Shown here in pieces: positions 20,223 through 33,686 of a DNA stretch of 64,000 bases; the stretch's first letter is position 1, and every line of letters starts with the position of its first letter. Position numbers and translations under genes: made by a program. The DNA lies in NCBI RefSeq assembly GCF_029168945.1, contig NC_083607.1, positions 34,023,257 to 34,087,256 of the forward strand, given 5' to 3'. The notes under the pieces are model-generated. The model made no database searches. It was given only the letters and a program-made list of their open reading frames with translations, and was not told the DNA's origin. The DNA is from Cannabis sativa. Its lineage: Eukaryota > Streptophyta > Magnoliopsida > Rosales > Cannabaceae.

Positions 20223-21464
20223 TGGTAGTATTTCCTTAAATGTTCTCCATTCCAGTACCGTGGTACTAGAATGAGTTGCATTTTTTCGTCATACTTACCT
20301 AGTTTGTATGCTCCGGAGTCGAGAACTTTGACCACCTGGTATGGTCCTTCCCAATTGGCTCCTAGTACACCTGACGTGCTGTCTTTGGTGTTTAGGAATA
20401 CCCTTCTTAAGACCATATCTCCCACGAAAAATTTTTGAGCTTTCACTTGTTTGTTGAAATACCGAGCTACTTTTTGTTGATGAGCTACCAACTTTAAGTT
20501 TGCAGTTGCTCGTTTTTCTTCGATTTCATCAAGTGATTCTTCAAGGAGTGTGTGATTGGTACCTTGATAGTACGTCAACCTTCTGTGGGACGGTGGCTCG
20601 AGTTCGACGGGCAACATAGCTTCATAACCGTACGCCATTACAAATGGTGTCTGACCGGTTGCTGTTTTTTCCGTTGTACGGTATGACCATAGAACTTCGA
20701 GGAGTTCTTCTGGCCAATTTCCTTTGGCATCTTCAAGTTTCTTCTTTATTGTATCCTTCAAGGTCTTGTTGACTGCTTCAACTTGACCGTTTGCTTGGGG
20801 ATGTGCCACTGCGGAGAAGCTTTTGATGATACCATGGTTCGCACAGAAATCAGTGAAAGATTGACTGTCGAACTGTTTGTCGTTGTCCAAAACTATTTTG
20901 TACGGGAGTCCGAACCGACATATGATGTTCTTCACTATAAAGTCTTGAACCTTCTTTGATGTGATAGTTGCGAGTGGTTCGGCTTCAGTCCTCTTAGTAA
21001 AGTAGTCGAATGCTACCACTGCGTACTGCACTCTGACTTTACCTTTAGGTAACCGTTCGATTAGATCAATTCCCCAAATGGCAAAGGGCCACGGACTTTG
21101 CATTTGTGTCAGCTCGTTGGGCAGAGCTCTTGGTATCTTTGAAAATCTCTGACATTTGTCGCACTTCTTCACATAAGCTTTCGAATCTTCAATCATCGTC
21201 GGCCAGAAGTAGCCTTGCCTTAGAATTTTCTTTGATAAGCTCTGTCCGGCTGCATGATTTCCACAGAATCCGTCGTGAACTTCATATAGAAGTCGTGCAG
21301 CTTCAATTGGTGTGACACAATTGAGTAATGGCATTGAGAATCCTCTTATGTACATGATCCCTTCTACGATGATGTACCGTGCTGCCTTTCTTCTCATTTT
21401 CTGAGCTTCATTTTGGTTATCTGGGAGTTCCCCAGAGTTGAGATAGGCTGCTATTGGCGTCATC
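20219..21464 (-). pseudogene. Tat-type integrase (C-terminal pol fragment)
   Basis: An open frame of 414 residues reading leftwards. It has an HHCC finger (HDGFCGNH, then CDKCQRF), and a catalytic core with WGIDLIERLP, a VLDNDKQFDS aspartate and a PQANGQVEAVNKTL glutamate, so D, D, E are all present. The C-terminal GDMVLRR...WEGPYQVVKV region matches gypsy integrase tails without a chromodomain. The reading frame begins at the W insertion and joins the frame of the second RNase H at 60372 once one copy of TCATC is removed. It carries no stop itself and is called broken because W separates it from the rest of pol. Confidence 0.9.
21460..21464. repeat. Target-site duplication of W, left copy
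   Basis: TCATC directly left of the LTR at 21465. The right copy is 60367-60371. Confidence 0.95.
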
Positions 21465-21776
21465 TGTTGGAATTTATTTTACCAGGATCTTTGATCTACT
21501 CACAAGTATGTTGATTAATAACCTAAATATGAACTTCTAAAACGATAATAAGAAAACACATATAAAGTTAAGAAAACCTTACATTGATGGCAGCAGACTA
21601 ATATGTCTCCTTCCACTCAGATCTCCAACCCTTGATTCCTTTCTATTGCAGAGTATAATGAAGATCTGAGCCCGAATGTCGTTCAGTTGGATTTGATCCT
21701 TCACAGTCTTCCAATCTATGATTGAGGTATTGTTTGCTGTGTGTGGGCACTACTCTCTCATTAGGGAATTCGAAAT

Positions 21777-21807
<31 letters not shown>

Positions 21808-23385
21808 TATTGTGTTGATTGTGTGTTCCAAGAGGAAGAGAAGAGGACAACTATATATAGAGAAAAGGGAAGCTGAACTTTCCGAAATAAAGAGTTTCCT
21901 TAATTACTGAGTAATTGATTAACTGCCTGATTTGGTGTGATCCACCACTTTCCTTTAATAGGTAGCTGCTAGGTTTAGGTTAGTAATTACTTGGCAATTA
22001 AAAAAATTGAAAATAATAATTGGGAAACACAAATAATTGGCCGGCCATAGGTTTGATGGGCCCCACTTGGATTTTGCAGTTTCCACAATTTTATTTCTAT
22101 TTTCCCAAAAATGTCAATTTTCCAATTCTAACCATTTAAATGCCAAAACTAATTATTTAATAACTAAAACAGATTATTAAATAATATTGTCATTTAATAT
22201 AATTATTAATTAGACATATAGAGTCTCTTAATTAATAAATAAAACCTAGAATCTCTTTTCTTTACAATTTCATCCCTGCTTAGTGAAAATTCACAAATTA
22301 GACATAGTCTAACTTTTAGAATTATAATTGATTAATCATAAATCAATTATTGAGTCTTACAAACAGTATGGTCTCAGCTAGAATGGCGACCATGGATCTA
22401 TATTGCTGAGCTTCCAATAAGTTGAACCGAATTTACCAAGTAAATCCCTAACTTATTAATTCCTTGTTGAATCCACTCTTAGAACTTGGAATTGCACTCT
22501 CAAACTTATATAGAGCATTCTATATGTTCCACGATATAGATATACTATCTCATTTAACCATTGTTATAATCTTAATGTGATCAAAGATCCTCTATATAGA
22601 TGATTTACATCGAGATGGGATAAATTTAGCGTTTTCACCCCTCAATGTATTCGGCCCCTTAAAATACTTAGCTACCTGTAAATGATGTTTTAGTGATCTA
22701 ATATATAGTCACTGAAACAAGAGCTCATCCATTTACTTCTATTTAACTAAGCTCAAAGGGGATCATCACTTGACTTCTATACACCAGTAGAAGCTATAGA
22801 TTTCATATTTATGTTCAGCGCTCCCACTCAGTCATACTATCATGTTCCCAAAATATACGTATCACCATGACCCAAAAGTAGGCTTAACTAATAAATCAAA
22901 GAACATGAATAACACTCCTGAGATTGAGCCTAAGCATATTAGGATTAAGATTATTTTAATCTAAGATCAACTACTGATATTGACCTGGAAAGATACAACG
23001 GTAAGTTTATAATATCTTGTCCAAGTTCCATATCGGTCCAGTCCAATGTATACTCCATACATTCGAAACTAGTATACTTTATCAATGTCCTGGAAAGAAC
23101 ATAACACTTACTCCAAGTGTAAGTATACTTCATCGTTGATTATCACATTAGTGTAAATCCAAAACACTGATGAACAGGGACTTAGTCTTTTGAATCATAT
23201 AATCACAATCACATTCCACTGTGTTGACAATACTGTAATTGTGAATGAATATATGTTCTGGACTTAACTGATTTTGTGCATATATATTAAACCATAAACA
23301 TGAAAAATACATGTTAACATAAATCACTTAAATTGATAACTAATCAGATTGTAATGGGTTTTATTTAGGGCACAAAAACCCAACA
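21465..23385 (-). repeat. 3' LTR of W (1,921 bp)
   Basis: TGTTGGAATT...ACCCAACA on the plus strand, followed by the polypurine tract on the minus strand (23386-23398). It contains a (CT)n run of about 26 bp (21778-21803) and a TATATATA run at 21851-21860. It differs from its partner at 58424 by many scattered substitutions and by the length of the CT run, so W is older than V. Confidence 0.93.
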
Positions 23386-24954
23386 AACTCCCACTTGCAC
23401 TAACATAAAACAAGTTGTGCATTACAATCAATCTTTTGTCTTGATCTATAGATCAAGTGTAGTATATTTGAAACCACCCAAACTTTTGGAACCAGGTTCA
23501 TAAAACATTATGAAACATCCTTAACTATATGCTTTACTCATCAAGGGATATTGAAATCCTTACTGCTTATTAAGTACATCTGAACAAACAGAAGACATAT
23601 CTCTCAAATTTTAAAATTTGGAACTGAGATAATGCAGTGTAGTATTTTCTTCAGTAGAATAACTTTCTGGTAATTTCGAATTTACAAAGTTATGTATATC
23701 TTCTCTGATGGAGCTTGAATTATTATAGATGGGTTTTAACACTCTTCTATAATAACTCCTCCACCCCCAGATTAACCACCATCTCAAATTCTTAAAGAGT
23801 TGGTGTGGATATTAGGATTACTAATGTATAGTTCCTTAATATCTAACATATAGGTCACTTTCATAAATCTTTCTTGATTGTCCCCTAATGTTCCTTATTT
23901 GATTACATCTCAGATGGCTCCCACTCAATAGCAGATGTCTGGTTAAAAAAAAAACTTTTAACCTCTTATTATTGTTTTGAGGGATATCTCGTTGTGACTT
24001 ATTGTCTTAGTCTGAAATTATAAATTTCTTTAAGACTAGGTCAACAACATAGTAGTGAAGTGTAAAATACTTGCTAGAGATTAAGCAATCAAATTAAGAT
24101 ACCATAAAATTGTTTTGAGGATTAGAAATCTTGACTCAAGTCATTTGAATGGACTATGCAAGAATTCTTCTATCTTATTCTCATAATTCTGATAAGTTAT
24201 TTCTATCCACATGAATGGTTAGATTTGTTTTATCAGTGGTGTTCTTAAGTTCCTATCATAAGTGTCAACCAAATGAAGATGGGTAAAGAATTTTAAAATT
24301 CTCCCACTCAATTAAGGTAGTGTGATACATTATCAAAGAACTTTATTGGTATCACAACAGTGAATCTAAATTGGAACACATAATCAAGATCAAGGATTTA
24401 TTTTGATAATAGCTAATTTATTATATTACTTCCATGTTTAAAATTATGTGTCATAAAGAGTGATGTGGAATAAAGTCCACCCCTAAGTATATAGAGATTA
24501 TGATCCACCCCTAAAGGTTGTAGAGATCATGATTCTCTAAGTGTTATAGAGATTATGTGGAGTTGAATATAATCCAGAGTTCATTAGATATAAAAGATCG
24601 TGGAACTGCATATTATTCTTAACTTTTCCTCCACCCCTATCAGATCAAAAGATCTTTTTATTAAACAAATTCTTAATAATTGTTTTAGAATCAACAATTA
24701 TTCATAAACATAGAAATAATTTCTAGTGTTTATGTTGTAATAACTCTGTAAAGAGTTTAAATAACTATAGAATTTGTATCAACAATAAAAACACATACAC
24801 AAACAAACATAATGAATATAATAATTGGTAATTGATTTATAAGATAAAGTAATGAAGCTCAACTCATAGATTGCAATTTATTTGTAAAAAAAACTTAATT
24901 ATGAATTCAAAAAAAAAAGTTTGCAACATTATGAGAAAAGAACAGGGAATAAAA
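23386..24954 (-). mobile_element. 3' internal region of W with eroded RT trace
   Basis: Starts with the polypurine tract (AGTGGGAGTT on the minus strand). No ORF longer than background. The stretch near 23890-23940 (minus) still resembles the end of copia RT, with GTG GGA preceded by TGA, exactly as in U and V. A short repeat with TCCACCCCTAA is found at 24477 and 24511. The right edge is the U insertion. Confidence 0.8.
24950..24954. repeat. Target-site duplication of U, left copy
   Basis: TAAAA directly left of the LTR at 24955. The right copy is 52084-52088. Confidence 0.88.
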
Positions 24955-26840
24955 TGTTGGGTTTTATGCCCTAAATAAAACTCATTTCAATATTATCAGA
25001 CTTACTTATTAATATAGATCAGAAATAACATTTAATGTTGCATGGTTCACATGATTTATTTCATGATTATATGTACATAATGTATGAATTCATCTGAAAC
25101 ACTTTTCACATACTTGATCCTGTTTATTGTGTTGTCAACATATTGGAAAGTAAACATGACTATGTGAATAAAGTTTCCTAGATTTATCAAACACAGGGTT
25201 TTACTGATATGATAATCTACAACAGAGTTTACTTGCGTTTGGAGAAATGCTATGTTCTTTCCAAAGCATTGGTTAAATTAAAGCTCGGGTTGGATGCATG
25301 GAGTATGCATCGGAAGGGACCGATATTAAACTTTGACTTAGATTTATTAAACTTACCGTAATATCTATTCAAGTTAATATCGCCTAGTTGATCCTAGATC
25401 AAATGATCTTAATCCTTTTATGATTAGGCTCAATCTCAAGAGGCTATTCGTGTTCTTTGATTTGTTAGTTAAGCCTACTTTTGGGTCAGGGTGATACATA
25501 CATTTTTGGAACACGGTAGTGCAATTGAGTGGGAGAGCTAACATAAACTTGGAATCTAGAGCTTCTATCTGGCGAATAGTAAGTAAAGGATGATCTCCTT
25601 CGAGCTTGACCAAATGAAAATAAATGGTGGAGTACTCATTTCACATAAGCTGAAATATCATTTATACAGGGTTAAGTGTTTTATGGATAAAATACATTGT
25701 AGGGTGTAACGGTAATCTAATCCCTTTACAGTGTAGATCATTCATATAGAGGATCATTGATCAAATTAGGATTATAACAATGGATAACTAATGATGTGTC
25801 TATATGGTGGAACATATAGAGCATTCTATATACTGAGAGTGCAATTCTAAGTTCTATGCGTGGATTCAACGAAAAATTAATAAGTCAGTGAATTTAGATT
25901 ATAAATTCTTGATCTGCTTATTGGAAGCTCGGTTATATAGACCCATGGTCCCCCCACTAGTTGAGATAATATTGCTTGTAAGACTCATATAATTGGTTTT
26001 GATTAATCAATTATAATTCTCAAATTAGACTATGTCTATTTGTGAATTTTTCACTAAGTAAGGGCGAAATTGTAAAGAAAGAGTTTTAGGGGCATATTTA
26101 TTAATTATGATACTTTGTATGGTTCAATTAATAAATATGATAAATAACAATATTATTTAATAATTATTTATAGTTATTAAATAATTAGAATTGGCATTTA
26201 AATGGTTGAATTTGAAAATTGGCGTTTTTGAGAAAATGAGATGCAGAAATGATAAAACTGCAAAATTGCAAAAAGTGAGGCCCAAATCCACATTGCTTAG
26301 GGCCGACCACTTTTATAGGATATTTTCATTATTTTAATGCCAAATAATTCAAACCTAACCCTAGTGGAATGCTATAAATAGATAGTGAAGGCTTTAGGAA
26401 ATTTACACTTAACTTTCTACTTTTTCCTTCAGAGAAACACCTGAGCCTTCTCTCTCTATACCTAGTCGCAACCTTCTTCTCTTTCTTCTTCCTTGAAATT
26501 TCGAACCACTTAGTGATTAGAGTAGTGCCCACACACAACAAGTGATACCTCAATCATAGTGAGGAAGATCGTGAAGAAAGACTTTCAACAAGAAGGAGTT
26601 TCAACACTAAAGAAGGAGAGAAAGAGATCCAGGTTCAGATATTGATAATGCTCTGCTACAGAAAGGAATCAAGGGCTAGATATCTGAACAGAAGGAGTCA
26701 TTATATTCTGCTACACCCAATGTAAGGTTTCCTAAACTTTATATGTGTTTATTTCATAATCCTTTTAGAAGTTCATATTTAGGGTGTTAATCAACATACT
26801 TGTGAGTAGATCTAAGATCCTGGTAAAATAATTTCCAACA
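24955..26840 (+). repeat. 5' LTR of U (1,886 bp)
   Basis: TGTTGGGTTT...TTCCAACA on the sense strand. A TATA box TATAAATA lies at 26373-26380, so transcription should start near 26405, and R-U5 ends at the primer site. Small minus-strand frames such as 25374-25613 recur in the other copies only because the LTR is repeated. Confidence 0.93.
26373..26380 (+). promoter_or_regulatory. TATA box of U 5' LTR
   Basis: TATAAATA; the same box is seen at 41075-41082 and 49215-49222 (minus, V), 51616-51623 (plus, U 3' LTR), 52769-52776 (minus, solo LTR) and 8371-8378 (minus, Y). In W the corresponding site is CTATATATAG (21851, 58851). Confidence 0.7.
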
Positions 26841-26842
26841 AC

Positions 26843-26854
26843 TGGTATCAGAGC
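26843..26854 (+). other. Primer binding site of U (initiator Met tRNA)
   Basis: TGGTATCAGAGC two bases after the LTR end, the perfect complement of the 3' end of plant initiator Met tRNA. V (48751-48762), W (58410-58421) and Y (7930-7941) have variants. Confidence 0.9.
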
Positions 26855-27202
26855 CATGGTAATTGATTTGCTTGCAAGAAATTTGGACTTAAAACGATTT
26901 CTTTGATGTTTTGGATGGTATCATGTTGTGTTGAGTGTTATATGATGATTGATTGATGTTTGTGAATTTTCGTGAAAAATAATTGAAATTCTGTTTCTAG
27001 AATTATTTTTATTGGATAGTATGGAAAAAATTAAGCAGTTTACCTTTTTACAGAACTCAATTTCGATTTAATTTGAATTAGTTATGATTTTTTGAAGTTT
27101 CGGAAAAAAATCAGAGTCGTGCAACAGGGACACGCGCGCGGAAATCATGTTGCCTCCCCCCAGCGCCGTGTTTCCTCGCCCATGCAACCCTATAGCACGC
27201 GC

Positions 27203-27227
27203 GGACAGTATGCACAGCATACTGTTC
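27203..27227 (+). other. Conserved 25-nt leader hairpin, copy in U
   Basis: Arms GGACAGTATGC and GCATACTGTTC around the loop ACA: 11 pairs, one of them G.U on the sense strand. It is 362 nt after the LTR end. Compared with the W copy, several pairs are changed on both sides. Confidence 0.8.
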
Positions 27228-27406
27228 GTACAGCTCTCATTTTTTTTTTTCGTTTTTCTTCGATTTTTCATGCTATTTCATGGATTTAACTTCTGATTTT
27301 TTGTGTAGTTTTGTATTTAGACATTTACTATTCCTAATTCAATTCTAAATATCATAATTAAATTAATTAATTTTTTTTAAATTAATTCATGATATTAGTG
27401 TAATTT

Positions 27407-28000
27407 GAAAAGTGGTCCGAGAAGGCAGATCGGGGAAGGCAGATCGGGGTCGTCTTCTTCGTTGGCGGTGTACCGTCTTTAATGGAGTCAAAATTTTGGA
27501 TTTTCGTTTTGGACGTTAAAGCTTCGTTTTCTTACGTCAAAAACAATCCTTAGGGTCCCATGCACTCAAATATAACCTCCCTTGACCCAAGAACAAGCTT
27601 AAACACGTTTGAATTTGAGTTCGTAACTAAGCCGCACCTTTGAAGCTTCAAAAATGGCGAATCTCAAAACGACGACTTCCGCCCCTTATACCACGTTAAA
27701 AAGCTTCCTTAGGTCGTATATAAGTGATCCCAAACCCCCACGTTCACCCAGGTTTCACTCCGCTTGAAGAAACGAAAATTTTCGGTATCGTATACGCCGT
27801 ATACGTGCTCTCTCTCTCTCGTTGGTTCTCTGTTTTGGGTGTACGAAAATAGAGTTTAAAACCTAATTTCTATCGTGTTTAAACCCAAGCAAAATATCGC
27901 ATTGAACCGAAGTGGAGCGATTCCCATTCCACCAAAATAGGCGTTCGGTTCGGTTCGGTTCGTGTGTATGTACATAAGTCGTATAACAGTTACTTATTAT

Positions 28001-28040
<40 letters not shown>

Positions 28041-28042
28041 TG

Positions 28043-28097
<55 letters not shown>

Positions 28098-28098
28098 G

Positions 28099-28134
<36 letters not shown>

Positions 28135-28458
28135 TTAAATATGCCCTTTAACACTATAATAATATTTACCCATATTATTAGACCAAAATAATAATCTCAA
28201 TATTATTATGAGTTAACATTCATCATTATTATTATTCCCACACCAATAATAATATGTACCAAAATCAAACAATTCACACACCTATATAATAATAGCCAAA
28301 TATATATTTATTAGGCATTATGCACATGCCAATAATATCATATCATCACAAAGAAAAATCTCATACATATTTAAATCCATAAATATGTAAAATAATAAAA
28401 AATACTCCCAACTAAATAAAATTACAAAATTACCCTTTCGGAATTAGCGGATATTACA
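27407..28458 (-). repeat. Truncated 3' LTR of second Tekay-like element
   Basis: Corresponds to 35224-36249 of the 5' LTR; the other approximately 1.97 kb are missing. Contains (TAA)n blocks between 27995 and 28131, and a 14-bp tandem duplication (AAGGCAGATCGGGG) near 27420-27448 that is single in the other LTR. The junction with the U leader shows a GAA overlap. Confidence 0.9.
27995..28131. repeat. (TAA)n microsatellite in LTR
   Basis: Three blocks of TAA repeats separated by TATGTATATAA or TACGTATATAA. The other LTR has the same repeat at 35805-35927 with different block lengths. Confidence 0.95.
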
Positions 28459-28495
28459 ATTATCCCCCTCTAAAAGAAAATTTCGTCCCGAAATT

Positions 28496-31400
28496 TTACT
28501 CAAATAATTCTGGATATTGTTCTCGCATATCAGACTCTAGCTCCCAAGTAGCTTCCTCAACCACGCTGTTCCTCCATAGGACTTTCACCAAGGCAATTGT
28601 CTTATTTCTCAAAATTCTATCTTTTTGATCAAGAATCTTTACCGGACGTTCGTTGTAGGACAAATCTTCCTGCAAACCCAGTGTTTCATAGCTCAAAACA
28701 TGCGATGGGTCTGACACATATTTCCGGAGTTGAGATACATGAAATACATTGTGCACCCCAGATAATGATGGCGGTAAAGCTATTCTATAAGCTACACTGC
28801 CCACTCTATCCAATATCTGAAATGGACCAACATATCTAGGACTTAGTTTCCCTCTCTTACCAAATCTCTTCACTGAGAGTCCTTTTCGTGGTGTCACTCG
28901 AAGAAACACATGATCACCCACTTCGAACTCAATGTCCCTCCGCTTCAGGTCTGCGTAAGATTTCTGTCTGCTCTGAGCTGTAATCATTCTAGCCCTGATC
29001 TTCTGAATAGCTTTGTTGGTGTGCTGAACTGCATCTGGCCCTAGGAGTTTGTTCTCTCCCAACTCATCCCAATGCAGTGGAGACCTGCATTTTCTTCCAT
29101 ACAACATCTCATAGGGTGCTACCCCGATAGTAGACTGATAGCTGTTGTTGTAAGAAAATTCAATCAAAGGCAGGTATTTGCTCCATGATCCTTGGAAATC
29201 TATCACACATGCCCTAAACATATCTTCCAAGATCTGATTTGTTCTCTCAGTCTGACCATCTGTCTCTGGATGATATGCAGTGCTGAACTTCAATCGAGTT
29301 CCCATTGCTCTCTGTAAGCTTTCCCAAAAAGACGAAGTGAACCGAGCATCTCGATCACAAACAATAGAATACGGTGCCCCATGTAATCTCACAATCTCAT
29401 TCACATAAAGTTCAGCAAAATGGTCCATGGAGTAAGTCATGTGTACTGGTAGAAAATGGGCAGATTTTGTATACCTATCGACGACTACCCAAATGGCGTC
29501 ATGTTGCTTTGTAGTCTTAGGTAATCCAGTCACAAAATCCATGGAAATCTCTTCCCACTTCCATTCAGGGAGCTTCAGTGGTTGTAACAGCCCCGCTGGT
29601 CTTTGATGCTCTGCTTTAACTTGTTGACATGTTAAGCATTTGGCCACAAATTCAACTACATCCTTTTTCATACCAGGCCACCAATACAATGCTTTTAGGT
29701 CATGATACATTTTAGTGGTCCCGGGATGAACTGAATAAGGTGTAGTATGAGCTTCTACCAATATCCCCTTCTTGAGCTCATCATTATCGGGCACATAAAT
29801 TCGTCCCTTGAACCGAATTAATCCTGTGTCTGATATTTCATAATCTTTGGCGTTACTATTCAAAATTTCTTGCTTTAGTTCACTGAGCTTTTGATCTGTC
29901 GTCTGCCCCTCCTTAATTCTTTCTAACAAAGTGGATTGAAGTGTGACCTTTGCAAGTTGCTCTGTAATAAACTCTATACCAGCTCGTTCCATGTCTTCCA
30001 CTAATTCCCTTGATACTCCTTGTAAAGTGAAAACTAGTCCGGGACCTCTACGGCTGAGTGCATCCGCTACCACATTGGCTTTACCGGGATGGTACATTAT
30101 CTCGTAGTCGTAGTCTTTGACTAGCTCCAACCATCTCCTCTGTCTCATGTTTAACTCCCTCTGGGTGAAAAAGTACTTTAAACTCTTATGATCTGTGTAG
30201 ATTTCACATTTCACTCCATAGAGATAATGACGCCAAATTTTTAGTGCAAAAACCACTGCGGCTAACTCTAGGTCATGTGTCGGGTATCTCTGTTCGTATT
30301 CTTTTAATTGCCTTGAAGCGTAAGCAATTACCTTCCCTTCTTGCATTAGAACACAACCCAACCCTTGTTTAGATGCATCACAATAAACTGCAAATTGTCC
30401 CTCTTCTGTTGGTAAACTGAGGATTGGTGCTGAGATAAGTCTATTATTCAACTCTTGGAAGCTTTGCTCACACTTGTCTGACCAGGAAAATTTTAGATTC
30501 TTCCTAGTTAATTCTGTTAAGGGTGTGGCTATCTTTGAGAACCCCTCAACAAACCTTCTATAATAGCCTGCTAAACCCAAAAAGCTTCGAACCTCTGAGG
30601 CTGTCTTTGGTCTAGGCCATTCTTTCATCGCAAAGAACCTTGGCGGGATCTACTTTTATTCCCCCGTTAGTGACAATGTGGCCCAAAAATGCAACCTCGG
30701 ACAACCAGAACTCACATTTTTTGTACTTGGCATACAATTGATGTTCTCTCAGTCGCTGCAAGGTCAAGCGTAAGTGCTCCTCATGTTCCTCCTCTGTCTT
30801 AGAATAAATCAATATATCATCTATGAATACAATGACAAACTGATCCAGATATTCCTTGAAGACTCGGTTCATGAGGTCCATAAAAGCTGCTGGGGCATTT
30901 GTAAGTCCAAATGACATCACCATGAACTCATAATACCCGTATCTCGTTCTGAAGGCTGTCTTCGGTATATCTTCATTTTTGATTCTTAGCTGATGATACC
31001 CTGAACGAAGATCAATCTTAGAAAACACCTTTTTCCCTTGAAGCTGGTCAAACAAGTCGTCAATCCTCGGTAGTGGGTACCGATTCTTTATAGTCACCTT
31101 GTTCAATTCTCGGTAATCTATGCACATTCTCATAGTACCGTCTTTCTTTTTAACAAATAGAACTGGTGCGCCCCACGGAGAGTAGCTAGGTCTGATAAAC
31201 CCTAACTTAAGCAATTCTTCCAACTGTATTTTGAGTTCTTTCAATTCAGATGGTGCCATTCTATATGGTGCGCGGGAACCGGTGCCGTTCCGGCACTAAT
31301 TCTATCACAAATTCGATTTCTCTGTGTGGTGGTAACCCGGGTAACTCCTCTGGAAATATATCAAGAAACTCAGCAACTACCCGTGTTTCCTCCGGCTTTC

Positions 31401-33033
31401 TTTCAATTTTCTTGGTGCCATCAACCACATTAACTAGATACCCTAAGCACCCACGCTGCAATAGTTGCCCAGCCTTCATTGCCGAAATAATAGGAGTGCG
31501 GGGTTTCTTTCCTACGCCCCTGAACTCGAAAGTCTCTCCATCTTCTGGTGTGAAAACAACTTTCTTTCGCTTGTAGTCAATTGATGCTCCATATTTGGTA
31601 AGAAAATCCATGCCCAAGATTACATCAAAATCAAATAAATCTAATACAATCAGGTCTACAAATAATTCTCTACCATCTATCCTGACAAGTATACCCCTAA
31701 GCCAACTTCTAGAGATTACAACCTCCCCAGATGGTAACATGGTCCCAAACCCCACAGTAAATTATTCACTCGGTGCATTTATATGATTTACAATTGTGCT
31801 AGCAATAAAGGAATGAGTTGCACCAGAATCAAACAAAACTTTACAAGTGGTGTTGGCCATAAGAATCTGACCTGATACAACCGAAGGACTGGCCTCGGCC
31901 TTCGCTTGAGTGATGGCAAAAACTCGGCCGGAACATACTTGTCATCTTTCTTGGGTTCGCTCTATTCCCGTCCGTCCCCACAAGGCAATTGCGTTTGATG
32001 TGTCCTTCTTTTCCACATTTGTAGCATGCTTTTGCGCGACACTCGCCGAGATGACGTTTGGTACATTTAGGGCATTCTGGAATGTTTCGCCCACTGCTGC
32101 CATTAAATCGTTGGTCGTTATCACTTTTGTACCTCTTGTCTTGACTTGGCTGCCCGAACTGGTCCTGTCCTCGTTTCTTGTGGTCATTAGAATTGGCTGC
32201 ACCTTTCTTCGATTCTCTCCTGGCAGCATTTTCCTTCCAAATTTTGTTTTCACTCTGCTCAGCCGTAAGAGCCATTTCGACAACTTGAGCATAACTGAAT
32301 TGACCCCTTGACACAATTTCCACATCTCGAGCAACCATTGTTTTTAGGCCCTCCACAAATCGATGTGCTCGCACTCTATCAGTAGGTACCAGATCTGGAG
32401 CAAATTTCGCCAATCTATCAAATTTTTGTGCATACTCGCACGTGCAAGACTCCCTTGGACTAACCCAGTAAATTCATCGACCTTTGCTGCTAGAACTGCT
32501 GAGTTATAATACTTCTCATTAAAGACCCTTTTGAAATCGTCCCAGTTCATGGTATCTACATCCTTTGTTTGTTCCACCACCTCCCAACAGATACGAGCAT
32601 CTTTCCTCAGCATGTAAGATGCACACTTCACTCGGTCATTCCCATCCACCCTTAGCATCTGCAAAATGCTTTCTATGCGACTTATCCACTCCTCAGCCAC
32701 TACCGGGTCTATGCCTCCCTCAAACTCAGGTGGGTGTTGTTTCCGAAATCTCTCTGCTATCAACTCATGTCTAGCCTCTGTAGCAGGATATACCACTGCA
32801 GCTGGTGGGTCTCTATTTTCTGCATCCTGCCTTATTTGGACTGGCGGCTCCGGTTGACGTCTCAGCTGACGAAGTTCTTCATCCTGCCTATGAATGATTC
32901 CTTCCAGTGCGGCAATGCGCTCTTCCCATCCCTGTGGTGCTTGAGGTGGTTCATTGATCCCTCCATCATCTCGGCCTTGGCCTCGACCTCGACCTCGACC
33001 TCGACCCACTCTAACTGACCTTCTAGGAGGCAT
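28496..33033 (-). pseudogene. Broken gag-pol of second Tekay-like element
   Basis: Gag starts at 33033 (MPPRRSVRVGRGRGRG), with a basic Arg/Gly-rich N-terminus, and shifts frame near 32440. Its zinc knuckle CYKCGKEGHIKRNC is near 32000. The protease motif DSGATHSFIAS is near 31825. After a stop near 31763 the linker runs 31755-31261, then there is a frame change. RT (31259-30612) has the FIDD aspartates at 30816-30821. A frame change near 30630 is followed by one long frame (30628-28496) with RNase H, the HHCC finger and DDE core of integrase, and a C-terminal chromodomain ending in [16 protein letters not shown]. At least four frame changes disable it. Compared with the first Tekay-like element, the enzymes are much alike and the gag differs strongly. 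Confidence 0.92.
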
Positions 33034-33239
33034 TTCTAAACTCCTGAACCACACAAACCAATACACATCAAGATCATTTTGATCATCAATTTTACATGAA
33101 AATAATGTTACCCTCTCGCATGCAGAAATTTAAAGCAACTTAATTATAAGTAATAACCACTTACGCATGCTGAGTCGGGCTCGTCTCATGGCGGTGAACT
33201 TTACATGTTAGGGCTAACCACATTCTTTAGGACCGTATT

Positions 33240-33251
33240 GCTCTGATACCA
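33240..33251 (-). other. Primer binding site of second Tekay-like element
   Basis: TGGTATCAGAGC on the minus strand, three bases from the end of the 5' LTR. It is complementary to initiator Met tRNA. The short region 33034-33239 between it and gag is leader. Confidence 0.9.
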
Positions 33252-33535
33252 TATTGTAACACCCCGATTTCCCGAGATGTCACATAGGATAGTCCGTATA
33301 AAACATTTTAATAAGATAAAGACAATCAAATACTTCTTTATTGAAAAATATCCAAGCATGAGATCTCATTGTTTAAAAGAAAATACTTTTAGTACTGTAA
33401 ACTTAAATAAGAACTAGTAAAGTCAAAATAATAGTTCCAAAATGTTTAGCAGTTAAAAAAAACATTAAAAGCAAAATACTGTGCCAGCCCCCTAACATGC
33501 GGTCCACGCCTCGAGCTCTTCATTCTCACTGCTTA

Positions 33536-33555
33536 GCCTTACCCTTACCTGCACA
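33536..33555 (-). other. Motif shared by two Tekay-like LTR families
   Basis: On the minus strand TGTGCAGGTAAGGGTAAGGC. The first Tekay-like LTR has TGTGTAGGTAAAGGCAAGGC at 6779-6798. The core CAGGTAAG or TAGGTAAA looks like a splice donor, but no use of it can be shown here. Confidence 0.6.
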
Positions 33556-33686
33556 CAGAGTACCCGTGAGCTAACGCCCAGTAAGAAGAGCTATGTAGGA
33601 CATAACCCTCCTAACTAGTTACTTGACATAATTTGCTATTTAATATTAATCAACAGTAATTCACATTCCATAAATATATCCACAAC

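Larger units (their letters stand above)
15218..21464 (-). mobile_element. Tat-type Ty3/gypsy element, 3' portion
   Basis: Minus-strand element. From right to left: end of pol (integrase), a repeat-rich spacer, an antisense gene on the plus strand, a polypurine tract (about 15942-15951) and the 3' LTR. The 5' portion is at 60367-64000. The split is caused by element W, because the same 5 bases TCATC (21460-21464 and 60367-60371) flank W and the pol frame continues across the junction. The left edge inside Z near 15218 is approximate. Confidence 0.88.
26841..27406 (+). mobile_element. Proximal leader of U
   Basis: AT-rich leader after the 5' LTR with a primer site, a GC-rich island (27110-27240) and the conserved hairpin (27203-27227). 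No ORF of note. It ends abruptly at the truncated Tekay-like LTR. Confidence 0.85.
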